Assembly (NCBI GenBank): GCA_017545325.1
Contig: JAFWOX010000091.1
Span: 1 to 64,000, forward strand
Length of the DNA stretch: 64,000 nucleotides
Direction of reading: 5' to 3'
From: Oscillospiraceae bacterium
Lineage (GTDB): Bacteria; Bacillota_A; Clostridia; Oscillospirales; Oscillospiraceae
Shown here: positions 22,557 to 31,227 of the stretch, piece by piece
Layout: each line of letters begins with the position of its first letter
Position numbering within the stretch: position 1 is the first letter of the stretch
Notes under the pieces: generated by a model
The model's input: the letters and a program-made list of their open reading frames with translations, nothing else
What the model was told of the DNA's origin: nothing
The model's database searches: none
Made by a program: the position numbers and the translations under genes

Positions 22557-25451
22557 TTGCTCAAAGAATGGTTTGAAAACATCAGTTGGCTCAACGTGCT
22601 GAAGGAGTTTGTCCTGGGCGTCCTGCGGATCGCGGGCCGTGTGATCGGCCTCGCCCTGAAGGTCCTGCTCACGGTCCTGCTCATTGCCATATGCACCGGC
22701 TTCCTGTTCCTGGTGATCTTCTCCACCTATGTGAAGAACACCCTGGCGGAGGACCTGCCGGTGAAGCTTTCCGATTTCAACCTCAGCCAGTCCAGCATCA
22801 TCTATTATTGGGACAAGGATTCCCAGCAATATGAGCTCCTGGATCAGCTCTCCGGCCTGGGGGGCGACCGGATATGGGTGAATTATGAGGATCTGAACCC
22901 CTGGCTGGAGAAGGCCGCTGTGGCCATCGAGGACCACAATTTCTATGATCATTACGGCGTCGACTGGTTCCGCACCTTCGGCGCCTTCTACGAGGTCTTC
23001 CTGGGGGATTCCGGGGAGGTCTTCGGCGGCTCCACCATCACCCAGCAGCTCATCCGGAATGTGACCGAATATAAAGAAGATACCGTCCGCCGGAAGATCG
23101 TGGAGATCTTCCGGGCCCTGCAGTGCGAAAAGACTTATACCAAGGAAGAGATCATCGAGTGGTACCTGAACGTCGTCTTCTTCGGCGAACGGAGCAACGG
23201 GGTCCAGGCCGCCGCCCACAATTACTTCGGCAAGGACCAGAGCGAGCTCACCATGGCGGAGTGCGCCTGCATCATCGGCATCACCAATAACCCCAGCATG
23301 TACGATCCCTACCTCCATCCCGTCGCCAACAAGACCAGACAGGAATACATCCTTTCCGAGATGTACAGCCAGGGCTTCATTTCCAGCGAGGCGGAATACC
23401 GCAAGGCCCTGAACCAGGAGCTGGTTTTCCGAAGCAGCAAGAGCGACGAGGTCACCGGCGTCACCCGGAGCACCAGCTGGTATGTGGACGTGATCATTGA
23501 GGATGTGATCCGGGACCTGATGAAGCTCAAGGGCGTGGACTATGATACTGCCGAGACCATGCTCTTCAACGGCGGCTATCAGATCTACTCCACCATCGAT
23601 ATGGGCGTTCAGGAGATCATCGACGACGTGTATTCCACCGGGGAGCACCTCCCTGCGGGATACCGGAAGAGCTCCACCCAGGATCTGCAGAGCTCCATCG
23701 TGGTCATGGACCCCTTCACCGGGGATATCCTGGGTCTGAGCGGCGGCCTGGGGGAGAAGGACGGCAGCCGCATCTTCAACCGGGCGACGGATATGCTCCG
23801 GAGCCCCGGCAGCACCATCAAGCCCATCGCCAGCTATTCCCTCTGCCTGGATAAGGGCCTGGTCCATCCCTGGACGATTTTTGACGACAGTGATTTTGTC
23901 CAGCTGAAGGGCACCTCCTGGTACCCCAATAATGACGACAGCCAGAATGACGGCGGCGTTACCCTGCGCTACGCCCTCCAGGTCTCCATCAATACCGTGG
24001 CGGCCCAGATGGTGGATATGCTCACCCCGGAGGTCTCCTATGACCAGCTGGTGAACAAGCTGGGCCTCACCAACCTGGTGAAGGACTATAACGGCTTCTC
24101 CGATGTGAGCTATGCGGGCATGGCCCTGGGCCAGCTCTCCTACGGCGAAAGCGTGCGGGAGATGTGCCAGGCCTATACGCCCCTGTGCAACAACGGCGTC
24201 TATACCGAGGGCCGCACCTATTCCAAGATCCTGGACGCCTCCGGCAAGCTGGTGTACGAGAACGTGCCGGAGAGCCATGTCGCCCTGAAGGAGACCACGG
24301 CCTACTACATGACCGAGATGCTGAACAACGCCGCGAACCGGGGCACCGGCTGGCTCTCCAAGTTCGGCAATATGGGCATCGCGGGCAAGTCCGGCGGCAG
24401 CAGCAGCTGGCATGACCGCTGGTATATCGCCTATACCCCCTATCTCCTGGCGGCCTGCTGGACCGGCTACGATATCGGAGAGAATATGGGCTCCTCCAAC
24501 CCGGCCACCGGCATGTGGAAGCAGGTTATGGAGCGGGTGCACAAGTACCTCGGGTATGAGGATAAGCAGTTTGAGACCCCCGAGGGGATGCGGCGGGTCA
24601 CGGTCTGCGTGGATACGGGGCTCCTGGCCTCCGAGGCCTGCGACCATGAGATCCGGGGCAGCCGCACCATGACCCTGTATATGTACCCCAGCGAAATGCC
24701 CACCAGCGTCTGCCAGGCCCATGTGTACCAGGATATCTGCTCCGAGAGCCTGGACCTGGTCGGGTCCGACTGCCCGGAAAGCTGTCGGGTGCGATTGTCG
24801 GTGCTGGATCCCAGCCGGTACGGCGGCACCCTGACCCTGCCGGATTATTATAAGAGCGGCAGGTATCCCAAGAAGCGGAGCTTCGGCTCCGACGCGGCGT
24901 ATCAGGAATGGCGGGATGAAAACCGCACCCGCTATGTGCTGAGCGAAATGCTTCACTGCCGGTACCATAACCTGGATCCCATTTCCGGCTGGATCATCGA
25001 GGCGAAGCATGGCTACCTCATCAATCCCAACACCGGCATGTACTACGATATTGAGAAGGATATCCTTATCGACCAGTACTCCATGTGGCAGGTGGACTGG
25101 CTCACGGGCTACCTGATCGATCCGGATACCGGCAACTATGTGGATCCCCATACGGGGCAGGATGTTTTCCTCTCGGAGGAGGATCTGGCTGCCTACACCC
25201 GCTACAAGTACCATCGGCCTCCCGGCTACGGCCATGAGGAGCCCATCATTCCGCCAACGCCCACGGAGGAACCGCAGCCCACGGATGAGCCTGCGGAGCC
25301 GCCGACGGAGTCCCCGGAGCCCGGCGGCGAAACGCCGGAGCCCGGAGGAGAACCCGGAGAGGAGCCGGGGGAAGAGCCCGGGGCGGAGCTGCCGGAGGCC
25401 ACCCCCGAACCGGCGGAGAATCCCGGGGATGAGGGCGGCGGAGAAGACTGA
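22557..25451 (+). CDS. bifunctional class A penicillin-binding protein (PBP1A-type)
   Basis: The best start is TTG at 22557, 8 bases after GGAGG; the GTG at 22548 overlaps that site. The product has 964 residues: a membrane helix (about 20-60), a GT51 glycosyltransferase domain (catalytic Glu125 in AIEDHNFYDHYG, then GGSTITQQLIRN), and a transpeptidase domain with SPGSTIKPIASY (Ser419, Lys422), Ser-x-Asn, and KSGG (from Lys611) in place of KTG. Beyond about residue 715 come ~250 residues with several Tyr/Gly/Asp repeats (GYLI, NTGxYYD, DPDTGNYVD) and a Pro/Glu/Gly-rich tail that probably lies in the wall. It polymerises and cross-links peptidoglycan; beta-lactams are its inhibitors. Confidence 0.95.
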   Translation: MLKEWFENISWLNVLKEFVLGVLRIAGRVIGLALKVLLTVLLIAICTGFLFLVIFSTYVKNTLAEDLPVKLSDFNLSQSSIIYYWDKDSQQYELLDQLSGLGGDRIWVNYEDLNPWLEKAAVAIEDHNFYDHYGVDWFRTFGAFYEVFLGDSGEVFGGSTITQQLIRNVTEYKEDTVRRKIVEIFRALQCEKTYTKEEIIEWYLNVVFFGERSNGVQAAAHNYFGKDQSELTMAECACIIGITNNPSMYDPYLHPVANKTRQEYILSEMYSQGFISSEAEYRKALNQELVFRSSKSDEVTGVTRSTSWYVDVIIEDVIRDLMKLKGVDYDTAETMLFNGGYQIYSTIDMGVQEIIDDVYSTGEHLPAGYRKSSTQDLQSSIVVMDPFTGDILGLSGGLGEKDGSRIFNRATDMLRSPGSTIKPIASYSLCLDKGLVHPWTIFDDSDFVQLKGTSWYPNNDDSQNDGGVTLRYALQVSINTVAAQMVDMLTPEVSYDQLVNKLGLTNLVKDYNGFSDVSYAGMALGQLSYGESVREMCQAYTPLCNNGVYTEGRTYSKILDASGKLVYENVPESHVALKETTAYYMTEMLNNAANRGTGWLSKFGNMGIAGKSGGSSSWHDRWYIAYTPYLLAACWTGYDIGENMGSSNPATGMWKQVMERVHKYLGYEDKQFETPEGMRRVTVCVDTGLLASEACDHEIRGSRTMTLYMYPSEMPTSVCQAHVYQDICSESLDLVGSDCPESCRVRLSVLDPSRYGGTLTLPDYYKSGRYPKKRSFGSDAAYQEWRDENRTRYVLSEMLHCRYHNLDPISGWIIEAKHGYLINPNTGMYYDIEKDILIDQYSMWQVDWLTGYLIDPDTGNYVDPHTGQDVFLSEEDLAAYTRYKYHRPPGYGHEEPIIPPTPTEEPQPTDEPAEPPTESPEPGGETPEPGGEPGEEPGEEPGAELPEATPEPAENPGDEGGGED

Positions 25452-25481
25452 GCCCCGACCCGGATCGGAAAACGAAATAAA

Positions 25482-25512
25482 CTGCCGCGGGACCGAACCG
25501 GCCCCGCGGCAG
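25482..25512 (-). terminator. terminator of serC-serA
   Basis: Perfect stem CTGCCGCGGG (25482-25491) / CCCGCGGCAG (25503-25512). The A-rich sequence on its left (GAAAACGAAATAAA) gives a T-rich tail on the minus strand. Confidence 0.75.
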
Positions 25513-25538
25513 CGCTTTGCTTCTGCGCTTTTCCGGGC

Positions 25539-26660
25539 TTACAGGACCCGGACCCGGATCACTCCGGGCTGGGCGGCCAGAGCCGCCTGGTCGAAGGGCT
25601 CGTCCCGGTCCGCCAGGATGGCCTTGATCCCGCCCCGAACGGCCTCGGCCTTCGCCGCGGCGTCCACGCACACCTGGGCGTCCTTCTTCGCCAGGATCAC
25701 CGCCCGGTATTTGCCGGAGCGGTCCATGCGCACGTTGGGCAGGTTCACGCTGTTGACGATATTCCCCCGGAGCAGGTATTCCGTCACCTGGTCCGCCGCC
25801 ATGATGGCGCAGTTGGTTTCGCTCTCCGGCGTGCTGGCCCCCAGATGGGGGATGGAGACGCAGCCCTCCATGGAGACCGTGTCGCCATTGGGGAAGTCCG
25901 TCACATACCGGGCGACCTTGCCGCTCTTCAGGGCGGCGGCCATATCCCCGTCGCACACCAGCTCGCCCCGGGCGATATTGATGATCCGCACCCCGTCGGG
26001 CATGAGGGCGATGGTCTCCGCCCGGACGGTGTTTTTGGTATCGGCGTTCAGGGGGAGATGGAGGGAGAGATACTCGCTGTGCGCGAAGAGAGCCGCCTGA
26101 TCCGGAACCATCTCCACGATGCCGGTCAGCTCCTGCTTCAGGGCGTCGGAGAGGAAGGGGTCGCAGCCCAGCACGGTCATGCCCAGGGCATGGGCCGCCT
26201 TGGCCACCTTGGCGCCGACGGCTCCCAGGCCCAGAAGGCCCAGGGTCTTGCCCATGAGCTCGGGTCCGGTGAACTGGCTCTTGCCCTTCTCCACCAGGGG
26301 GGCGACCTCGTCCCCCTTGCCCGCCAGGGTCTGGCACCAGCGGATACCGCCGACGATATCCCGGGAGGCCAGAATGAGGGCGCAGATGGCCAGCTCCTTC
26401 ACGGCGTTGGAATTGGCGCCGGGGGAGTTGCAGACCATGATGCCGGCTTCCGCGAAGCGGTCCGTGGGGATATTGTTGTAGCCCGCCCCCGCCCGGGCCA
26501 CGCACAGGAGGCCGGGACCGGGCTCGTAATCCAGCATTTTCGCGCTGCGGACGATGATGGCGGAGGGATCCTGGGCATTGTCGTCCAGGGTGAAATCCGT
26601 CTTGGGCAGGCGCTGCAGGCCTGCCTGGTCAATGGCATTGAGCGTTTTTACCGTAAACAT
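25539..26660 (-). CDS. serA: phosphoglycerate dehydrogenase (short form)
   Basis: The 373-residue product is a D-2-hydroxyacid dehydrogenase that oxidises 3-phosphoglycerate, the first step of serine synthesis. It has the substrate-domain signature VARAGAGYNNIPTDRFAEAGI, the Rossmann nucleotide-binding loop GLLGLGAVGAKVA, the Arg in INIARGEL, and the catalytic His in SIPHLGASTPESE. A short C-terminal domain of about 75 residues replaces the long regulatory/ACT arrangement of E. coli SerA. The gene follows serC by 15 bases in the order serC-serA, and a terminator closes the operon. Confidence 0.93.
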   Translation of the reverse strand: MFTVKTLNAIDQAGLQRLPKTDFTLDDNAQDPSAIIVRSAKMLDYEPGPGLLCVARAGAGYNNIPTDRFAEAGIMVCNSPGANSNAVKELAICALILASRDIVGGIRWCQTLAGKGDEVAPLVEKGKSQFTGPELMGKTLGLLGLGAVGAKVAKAAHALGMTVLGCDPFLSDALKQELTGIVEMVPDQAALFAHSEYLSLHLPLNADTKNTVRAETIALMPDGVRIINIARGELVCDGDMAAALKSGKVARYVTDFPNGDTVSMEGCVSIPHLGASTPESETNCAIMAADQVTEYLLRGNIVNSVNLPNVRMDRSGKYRAVILAKKDAQVCVDAAAKAEAVRGGIKAILADRDEPFDQAALAAQPGVIRVRVL

Positions 26661-26675
26661 GTTCTCCGATCCTCC

Positions 26676-27764
26676 TCAGCCCTGCTTCTCGAATTCCCGC
26701 ATGTAGTCCGCCAGCGCCTGTACGCCCTCGATGGGCATGGCGTTGTAGATGGAGGCCCGCATGCCGCCTACGCTCCGGTGGCCGCCGATGTTCTCGATGC
26801 CCCGTTCCTTGGCACCGGCGATGAAGCGCTTGTCGATCTCGGGATCCCCGGTGACGAAGGTCACATTCATGAAGCTGCGGGAATCCTTCTCCGCGCAGCC
26901 CTTGAAGAGGCTGCTGGAATCCAGCACGTCATACAGCAGCTTGGACCGGGCGCGCTTGCGCTCCTCCATGGCGGGGATGCCGCCCTGGGCGTCCACCCAC
27001 TTCAGCATCAGATCCATCATGTAGATGCACCAGCAGGGCGGGGTGTTGTGCATGCTGTCCCCCTTGATCATGGCGGCATAGTCCAGCATCACCGGGGAGA
27101 TGGGCAGGGCGCCGCCCGCATAGGCTTTGTTCACGAAGACCGCGGTGACGCCGGCGGGAGCCATGTTCTTCTGGGCTCCGGCGAAGACGACGGCGTACTT
27201 ATCCCAGTCGATATACCGGGTGAGGATATCCGAACTCATATCCGCCACCAGGGGCACCCCGGCGGGAGCCTGGGGGGTATACTGCCACTCGGTGCCGTAA
27301 ATGGTGTTGTTGGCGCAGTAATAGAAGTAGGAGGCGTCCTCATGCAGGTCCAGCTGCTCCTGGGCGGGGATGAAGGTGTGATTCTTCTCCTTGCTGGAGG
27401 CGGCGATGCGGACCTCGCCGTACTTTTTCGCCTCGTCGGCGGCTTTCCCGGCGAAGGAGCCGGTGACTGCGTAATCCGCCTTTCCCGTGCGGCCAATGAG
27501 GTTCAGGGGGACCATGGCGAACTGGAGGGTAGCGCCGCCCTGAAGGAAGAGGATCTCGAAATCCTCCGGCACCTTCAGCAGAGCCCGGAGCCGGGCCTTG
27601 GTATCCTCGTGGATCGCCTGGAAAGCCTTACTTCGGTGACTCATCTCCATGACGGACATGCCCGTACCCCCGTAATTCACAAGCTCGGACTGAGCTTCCC
27701 GGAGGACTTCCAGAGGCATGGTGGAGGGGCCGGCCGCAAAGTTGAAAACGCGATCCTTAGGCAT
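26676..27764 (-). CDS. serC: phosphoserine aminotransferase
   Basis: A 362-residue class V aminotransferase that makes phosphoserine from phosphohydroxypyruvate and glutamate. Visible motifs are FNFAAGPSTMPLEVL at the start, LFLQGGATLQFAM for cofactor phosphate contacts, the PLP lysine in FAGAQKNMAPAG, and HNTPPCWCIYM and GGHRSVGGMRASIYNAMP near the end, typical of SerC. It is first in the serC-serA operon, after a 100-base AT-rich leader and a strong promoter. There is no T-box-like structure, so control is probably at initiation. Confidence 0.96.
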   Translation of the reverse strand: MPKDRVFNFAAGPSTMPLEVLREAQSELVNYGGTGMSVMEMSHRSKAFQAIHEDTKARLRALLKVPEDFEILFLQGGATLQFAMVPLNLIGRTGKADYAVTGSFAGKAADEAKKYGEVRIAASSKEKNHTFIPAQEQLDLHEDASYFYYCANNTIYGTEWQYTPQAPAGVPLVADMSSDILTRYIDWDKYAVVFAGAQKNMAPAGVTAVFVNKAYAGGALPISPVMLDYAAMIKGDSMHNTPPCWCIYMMDLMLKWVDAQGGIPAMEERKRARSKLLYDVLDSSSLFKGCAEKDSRSFMNVTFVTGDPEIDKRFIAGAKERGIENIGGHRSVGGMRASIYNAMPIEGVQALADYMREFEKQG

Positions 27765-27849
27765 AGTAAGACCTTCTTTCCAAATTAATGATATTTGATG
27801 ATGGATGATCGGTATCTGAATAATACATTAAATGATTGAATTATCCGAT

Positions 27850-27878
27850 ATTATAGCAAGGTCAGGGGAGAAAGTCAA
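27850..27878 (-). promoter_or_regulatory. serC-serA promoter
   Basis: Minus strand: TTGACT (27878-27873), 17-base spacer, extended -10 TGC-TATAAT (27855-27850). Confidence 0.8.
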
Positions 27879-27998
27879 GCCGCCGCCGGCCCTTTTCCGC
27901 CATCCTCCCCTGCGCGGCGTCCTTGAATAAGGCTTCGAAATCGGGTATGATCCGGATAAGGACAGGCTCCGGCAGCGTCAGGGAAGGGAGGAAACGGA

Positions 27999-28322
27999 AT
28001 GATCGTCTATTTTGTCATCATGGTGGTCATGGGGCTCCTGTTTCTGGGAGTCGGAATCTCGATCTGCCGGGGCAATACCAAGCTCATCCATGACTATCAC
28101 CGGAGGCGGATCCGGGAATCGGACCGTCCGGCCTACGCCAAAGCCTTCGGCAGGGTGCTGTTCGTCCTCTGCGGAACGTTCCTGCTCAGCGGGCTCATCG
28201 CCCTGTTGGGGGAGAGCAAGGGGGTCGTCGCGGCTTCCCTGGCCGTTCTCTTCGCGGGGCTGATCCTCGCCGTCGTCCTGCTGTCCAGGGTGCAGAGGAA
28301 GTATAACGGCGGCGTCTTTTAG
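27999..28322 (+). CDS. small membrane protein (DUF3784-like)
   Basis: A 107-residue protein with a very good ribosome site (GGAAGGAGG). It has three hydrophobic helices (about residues 2-20, 50-68 and 77-95), with a loop containing CRGNTKLIHDYHRRR between the first two. This layout and the invariant-looking LI-x-x-Y segment match the DUF3784 family of small Gram-positive membrane proteins of unknown role. A terminator follows directly. It stands as a single-gene unit between divergent serC and convergent mtaB. Confidence 0.78.
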   Translation: MIVYFVIMVVMGLLFLGVGISICRGNTKLIHDYHRRRIRESDRPAYAKAFGRVLFVLCGTFLLSGLIALLGESKGVVAASLAVLFAGLILAVVLLSRVQRKYNGGVF

Positions 28323-28347
28323 GCTTCGATCCATTAGGAAAAGCAGG

Positions 28348-28386
28348 GCAGTCCCGGGAATCCGGGACTGCACATTTTTCTTTCTT
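28348..28386 (+). terminator. terminator after the DUF3784-like gene
   Basis: Stem GCAGTCCCGG (28348-28357) / CCGGGACTGC (28362-28371), loop GAAT, then ACATTTTTCTTTCTT. Confidence 0.88.
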
Positions 28387-28389
28387 CCC

Positions 28390-29637
28390 TCAGAGGAGCG
28401 GATCCAAGGTGAGCCGGCCGTCCCGCACCCCCTTGATCTCCGCGGAAACGATCTGCCCCTCGCATCCGGGCAGCAGCTCGGTTTCGCAGTCGTTGGGGGT
28501 TCGGCCAAGGCGGCTCTCGAACAGCACCTCCTGCACCGTGCCGACCTGGGCGGCCAGGAAAGCGGCCCGGGTCTCCGCTGCCAGGGCGATGGCCCGGCGG
28601 GCCCGTTCCTCCCGCTCTCCCTTGGGGACGGGATCGGGCATCAGGGCGGCCCGGGTCCCCTTCCGTTCGGAATACGGGAAGACGTGGACATGGGCGAAAT
28701 CGCATTCCCTGAGGAAATCCAGGGTGCGGGAAAACTCCTCCTCCGTCTCCCCGGGGAAACCGGTGATCAGGTCCGCCGTGACGGCGCAGCCGGGGAAGGC
28801 GGCGCGCAGGAGCTCCACGCTCCGGCGGAAGCGGGAGGTGTCGTATTTCCTGCCCATGCGCCGGAGGGTGTCGTCGCAGCCGGACTGCAGGGAGAGGTGG
28901 AAATGGGGACAGAGCTTCGGGATCTCCCGGAGCCTTGCGCAGAAATCCTCGTCGATCACCCTGGGCTCCAGGGATCCCATGCGCAGGCGCAGCTGGGGCG
29001 CGGCTCTGCCCAGGGCGGCGGCCAGGTCCCCCAGTCCATATTGATAGGAGGCCAGCTCGATCCCCGTGAGGATCAGCTCCTTGACTCCGGAATCCCAAAG
29101 GCGCAGGGCTTCCCTCACCGCCTGCTCCGGAGGCAGGCTCCGCACCGGTCCCCGAAGGAAGGGGATGATGCAGTAGGCGCAGAAGTTCACGCATCCGTCC
29201 TCCACCTTCAGATAGGCCCGGGTCCGCCCCAGGGAACGGTCCGGGGGCAGCGCCTCGAAGGTCCGGCGCTCCAGGGCACGGTCCAGCAGATTCACCGGCG
29301 GGGGATCTCCCTCCAGGGCGCACAGGGCGTCCACGAAGGCCAGACGGCTTCCGCTGCCCCCCATGACGGCGGGACGGCAGTCCTCCGCCTCCCCGGGCTC
29401 CGCCTGGGGCCAGCAGCCGCAGACGGCCAGCCTTGCCCCGGGGTTCTGCTTCATGAGCCTTCTGGCGGCCTGGCGGGATTTGCGGGCGCTCTCCGCCGTG
29501 ACGGCGCAGCCGTTGAGCACCACGACGTCCGCGTTCTCCGTGACGATGCTGTGGCCCCTGGCCCGGAGCAGGGCTTCCATGGCGGCGGTTTCGGACTGGT
29601 TGCAGCGGCAGCCCAGGGTCTCAAACAGGAAGCGCAC
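28390..29637 (-). CDS. mtaB: tRNA t6A37 methylthiotransferase MtaB
   Basis: A 415-residue radical-SAM methylthiotransferase that turns t6A37 of ANN-decoding tRNAs into ms2t6A. The N-terminal UPF0004 domain carries cluster-binding cysteines (TLGC, Cys10; NGCAVT, Cys44; VCGCWPQ). The radical-SAM motif CVNFCAYC has Cys149, Cys153 and Cys156. Later TGIELASYQYG and LSLQSGCDDTLRRMGRKYD distinguish MtaB from MiaB/RimO, and a TRAM-like domain ends the protein. The start is GTG at 29637, three bases after the HPr-like stop and six after AAAGGA, so translation is probably coupled. Confidence 0.94.
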   Translation of the reverse strand: MRFLFETLGCRCNQSETAAMEALLRARGHSIVTENADVVVLNGCAVTAESARKSRQAARRLMKQNPGARLAVCGCWPQAEPGEAEDCRPAVMGGSGSRLAFVDALCALEGDPPPVNLLDRALERRTFEALPPDRSLGRTRAYLKVEDGCVNFCAYCIIPFLRGPVRSLPPEQAVREALRLWDSGVKELILTGIELASYQYGLGDLAAALGRAAPQLRLRMGSLEPRVIDEDFCARLREIPKLCPHFHLSLQSGCDDTLRRMGRKYDTSRFRRSVELLRAAFPGCAVTADLITGFPGETEEEFSRTLDFLRECDFAHVHVFPYSERKGTRAALMPDPVPKGEREERARRAIALAAETRAAFLAAQVGTVQEVLFESRLGRTPNDCETELLPGCEGQIVSAEIKGVRDGRLTLDPLL

Positions 29638-29639
29638 GG

Positions 29640-29879
29640 TCAGTCCTTTACGATGAGGCGGCTGATGGCCTCCGCGAACCGCTCCCGGTCTCCGGGAGTG
29701 CCGTGGACCACCACATCCACGGGCTTCGCCAGATCCAGGCTGAACAAGCCCAGCAGACTCTTGGCGTCCACCAGGTAGCGGCCGGAGACCACATCGATAT
29801 CGCTCACCTGGGCGTTGGCCTGGGTAACAAAGTGCTTCACGTCGTCTATGGTGCTCATGCGGATCCTGATCGGTTCCAT
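29640..29879 (-). CDS. HPr-like protein lacking the phosphotransfer histidine (Crh-like)
   Basis: A 79-residue protein with the HPr fold pattern. The regulatory serine loop is recognisable as DAKSLLGLFSLDLAKPVDV (Ser41, equivalent to Ser46 of HPr), but the catalytic segment GLHARPA is absent; STIDDVKHFVTQANA occupies that place. It therefore should not carry phosphate for sugar uptake. Like Crh of Bacillus it could still be phosphorylated on Ser by HPr kinase and act with CcpA. The start MEPIRIRM follows a GGAGGGATC site. It is the first gene of a pair with mtaB. Confidence 0.85.
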   Translation of the reverse strand: MEPIRIRMSTIDDVKHFVTQANAQVSDIDVVSGRYLVDAKSLLGLFSLDLAKPVDVVVHGTPGDRERFAEAISRLIVKD

Positions 29880-29966
29880 GGGGATCCCTCCTTGCAATTC
29901 GTTTTCGGTTTGATTATACTGCTTTTGCCTTGGGCAAGTCAATTTGAAACAAGGAATGAAACGGAT

Positions 29967-31103
29967 ATGATCTATTTGGATAACGCAGCCACCACGAAGC
30001 CCTGCCGGGAGGCGGCGGAGGCGGTCGCATGGGCCATGACCGGGCTATGGGGGAACCCCTCTGCGGGTCATGCCCCGGGGCGGGAGGCCCGGGCGGCGCT
30101 GGACAAGGCCAGGGAGCAGGTGCTGAGGGCCCTGGGACCCGGCGGGGAGCAGGGGAGCCTGACCTTCACCTCCGGGGGTACGGAGGCGGATAACCTGGCC
30201 CTTTTCGGCGGAGCGAAAAAGCAGATCCACCGGGGCAGGCATATCCTCAGCTCGAAGGTCGAGCATGAGGCGGTGCTGAAATGCCTGGAGGAGCTGAAGG
30301 CGGAGGGGTGGGAGGTCACCCTGCTGGATCCGGACGCCTCCGGCCGGATCCCCGTCCGGGCGGTGGAGGAGGCCCTGAGGCCGGATACGGTTCTGGTGAG
30401 CCTCATGCTGGTGAACAATGAGACCGGAGGCGTAACGGAGATCCCCCGCATCGCGGAGCTGCTGAAGGAGCGGGGCTCCCGAGCCCTGCTCCATACGGAC
30501 GCGGTGCAGGCCTTCCTGAAGGTGCCCTTCAGCCCGGCCTCCCTGGGGGCGGATCTCATCACCCTCAGCGCCCATAAGATTTGCGGGCCCAAAGGGGCGG
30601 GGGCCCTGTGGTGCAGAAGCGGCCTGCGCCTTCCTCCGCTGCTTCGGGGCGGCGGTCAGGAGGGGGGGCTGCGCTCCGGCACGGAGCCAATGCCCGCCAT
30701 TCTGGGCTTTGGGGCGGCTGCGGAGGCGCTCTCCGCCGGGAAGGACCGCGCCGCCCGCTATGCCGAGCTGCGGCGGATCCTCATGGAGGAGCTCCCCGGC
30801 GCTCTCTTCCTGGGGGATCCGGAATGCTGCGCCCCCCATATCTGCAGCCTCTCCTTTCCCGGAGCAAAGGCGGAGCCGCTGATGAACGAGCTGGACAGAA
30901 GGGGGATCTGCGTCTCCCGGGGTTCCGCCTGCGCCAGGGGCCGCCGGAGTCATGTGCTGGAGGCCATGGGCCTTCCGGCGAAGGTGATCGACGGGGCGCT
31001 CCGCCTCTCCTTCGGCCCGGAGAATACGGCGGAGGAGGTCCGGGAGGCCTGCGCCTGCCTCCGGGAGGCGGTCGCCCGGTACTTCCCCGGAGCGGGAAAG
31101 TGA
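29967..31103 (+). CDS. cysteine desulfurase (NifS/IscS family)
   Basis: A 378-residue class V PLP enzyme that removes sulfur from cysteine for Fe-S clusters or thio-tRNAs. Motifs: MIYLDNAATTKP at the start, FTSGGTEADNLAL, the PLP His region SKVEHEAVL, the PLP lysine in LSAHKICGPKGAG, and the persulfide cysteine in CVSRGSACARG near the C-terminus. The length and short active-site loop fit the group II-like proteins that often pair with ThiI; no thiI, iscU or sufU is adjacent. The ATG at 29967 follows AAGGAATG. It is divergent from the HPr-like/mtaB pair. Confidence 0.93.
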   Translation: MIYLDNAATTKPCREAAEAVAWAMTGLWGNPSAGHAPGREARAALDKAREQVLRALGPGGEQGSLTFTSGGTEADNLALFGGAKKQIHRGRHILSSKVEHEAVLKCLEELKAEGWEVTLLDPDASGRIPVRAVEEALRPDTVLVSLMLVNNETGGVTEIPRIAELLKERGSRALLHTDAVQAFLKVPFSPASLGADLITLSAHKICGPKGAGALWCRSGLRLPPLLRGGGQEGGLRSGTEPMPAILGFGAAAEALSAGKDRAARYAELRRILMEELPGALFLGDPECCAPHICSLSFPGAKAEPLMNELDRRGICVSRGSACARGRRSHVLEAMGLPAKVIDGALRLSFGPENTAEEVREACACLREAVARYFPGAGK

Positions 31104-31143
31104 TTTATTTCGCTGAATGGGAGAAGAATTCCCCCGGGATGTA

Positions 31144-31172
31144 TTGCAAGTTTCCTCCATCTATGATACTAT
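31144..31172 (+). promoter_or_regulatory. promoter of hom-lysC
   Basis: TTGCAA (31144-31149), 17-base spacer, TACTAT (31167-31172). No lysine riboswitch or T-box fits in the remaining ~55-base leader. Confidence 0.6.
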
Positions 31173-31227
31173 CATCAAATCCTAACGGCTAGGTTAAGAG
31201 ATATACAGGAAAGCACAGGTGACGAGC

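Noticed and set aside
31104..31227. Lysine riboswitch or T-box in front of hom-lysC
   Set aside because: The gap is only 124 bases, about half of it upstream of the promoter -10, leaving too little leader for either element.
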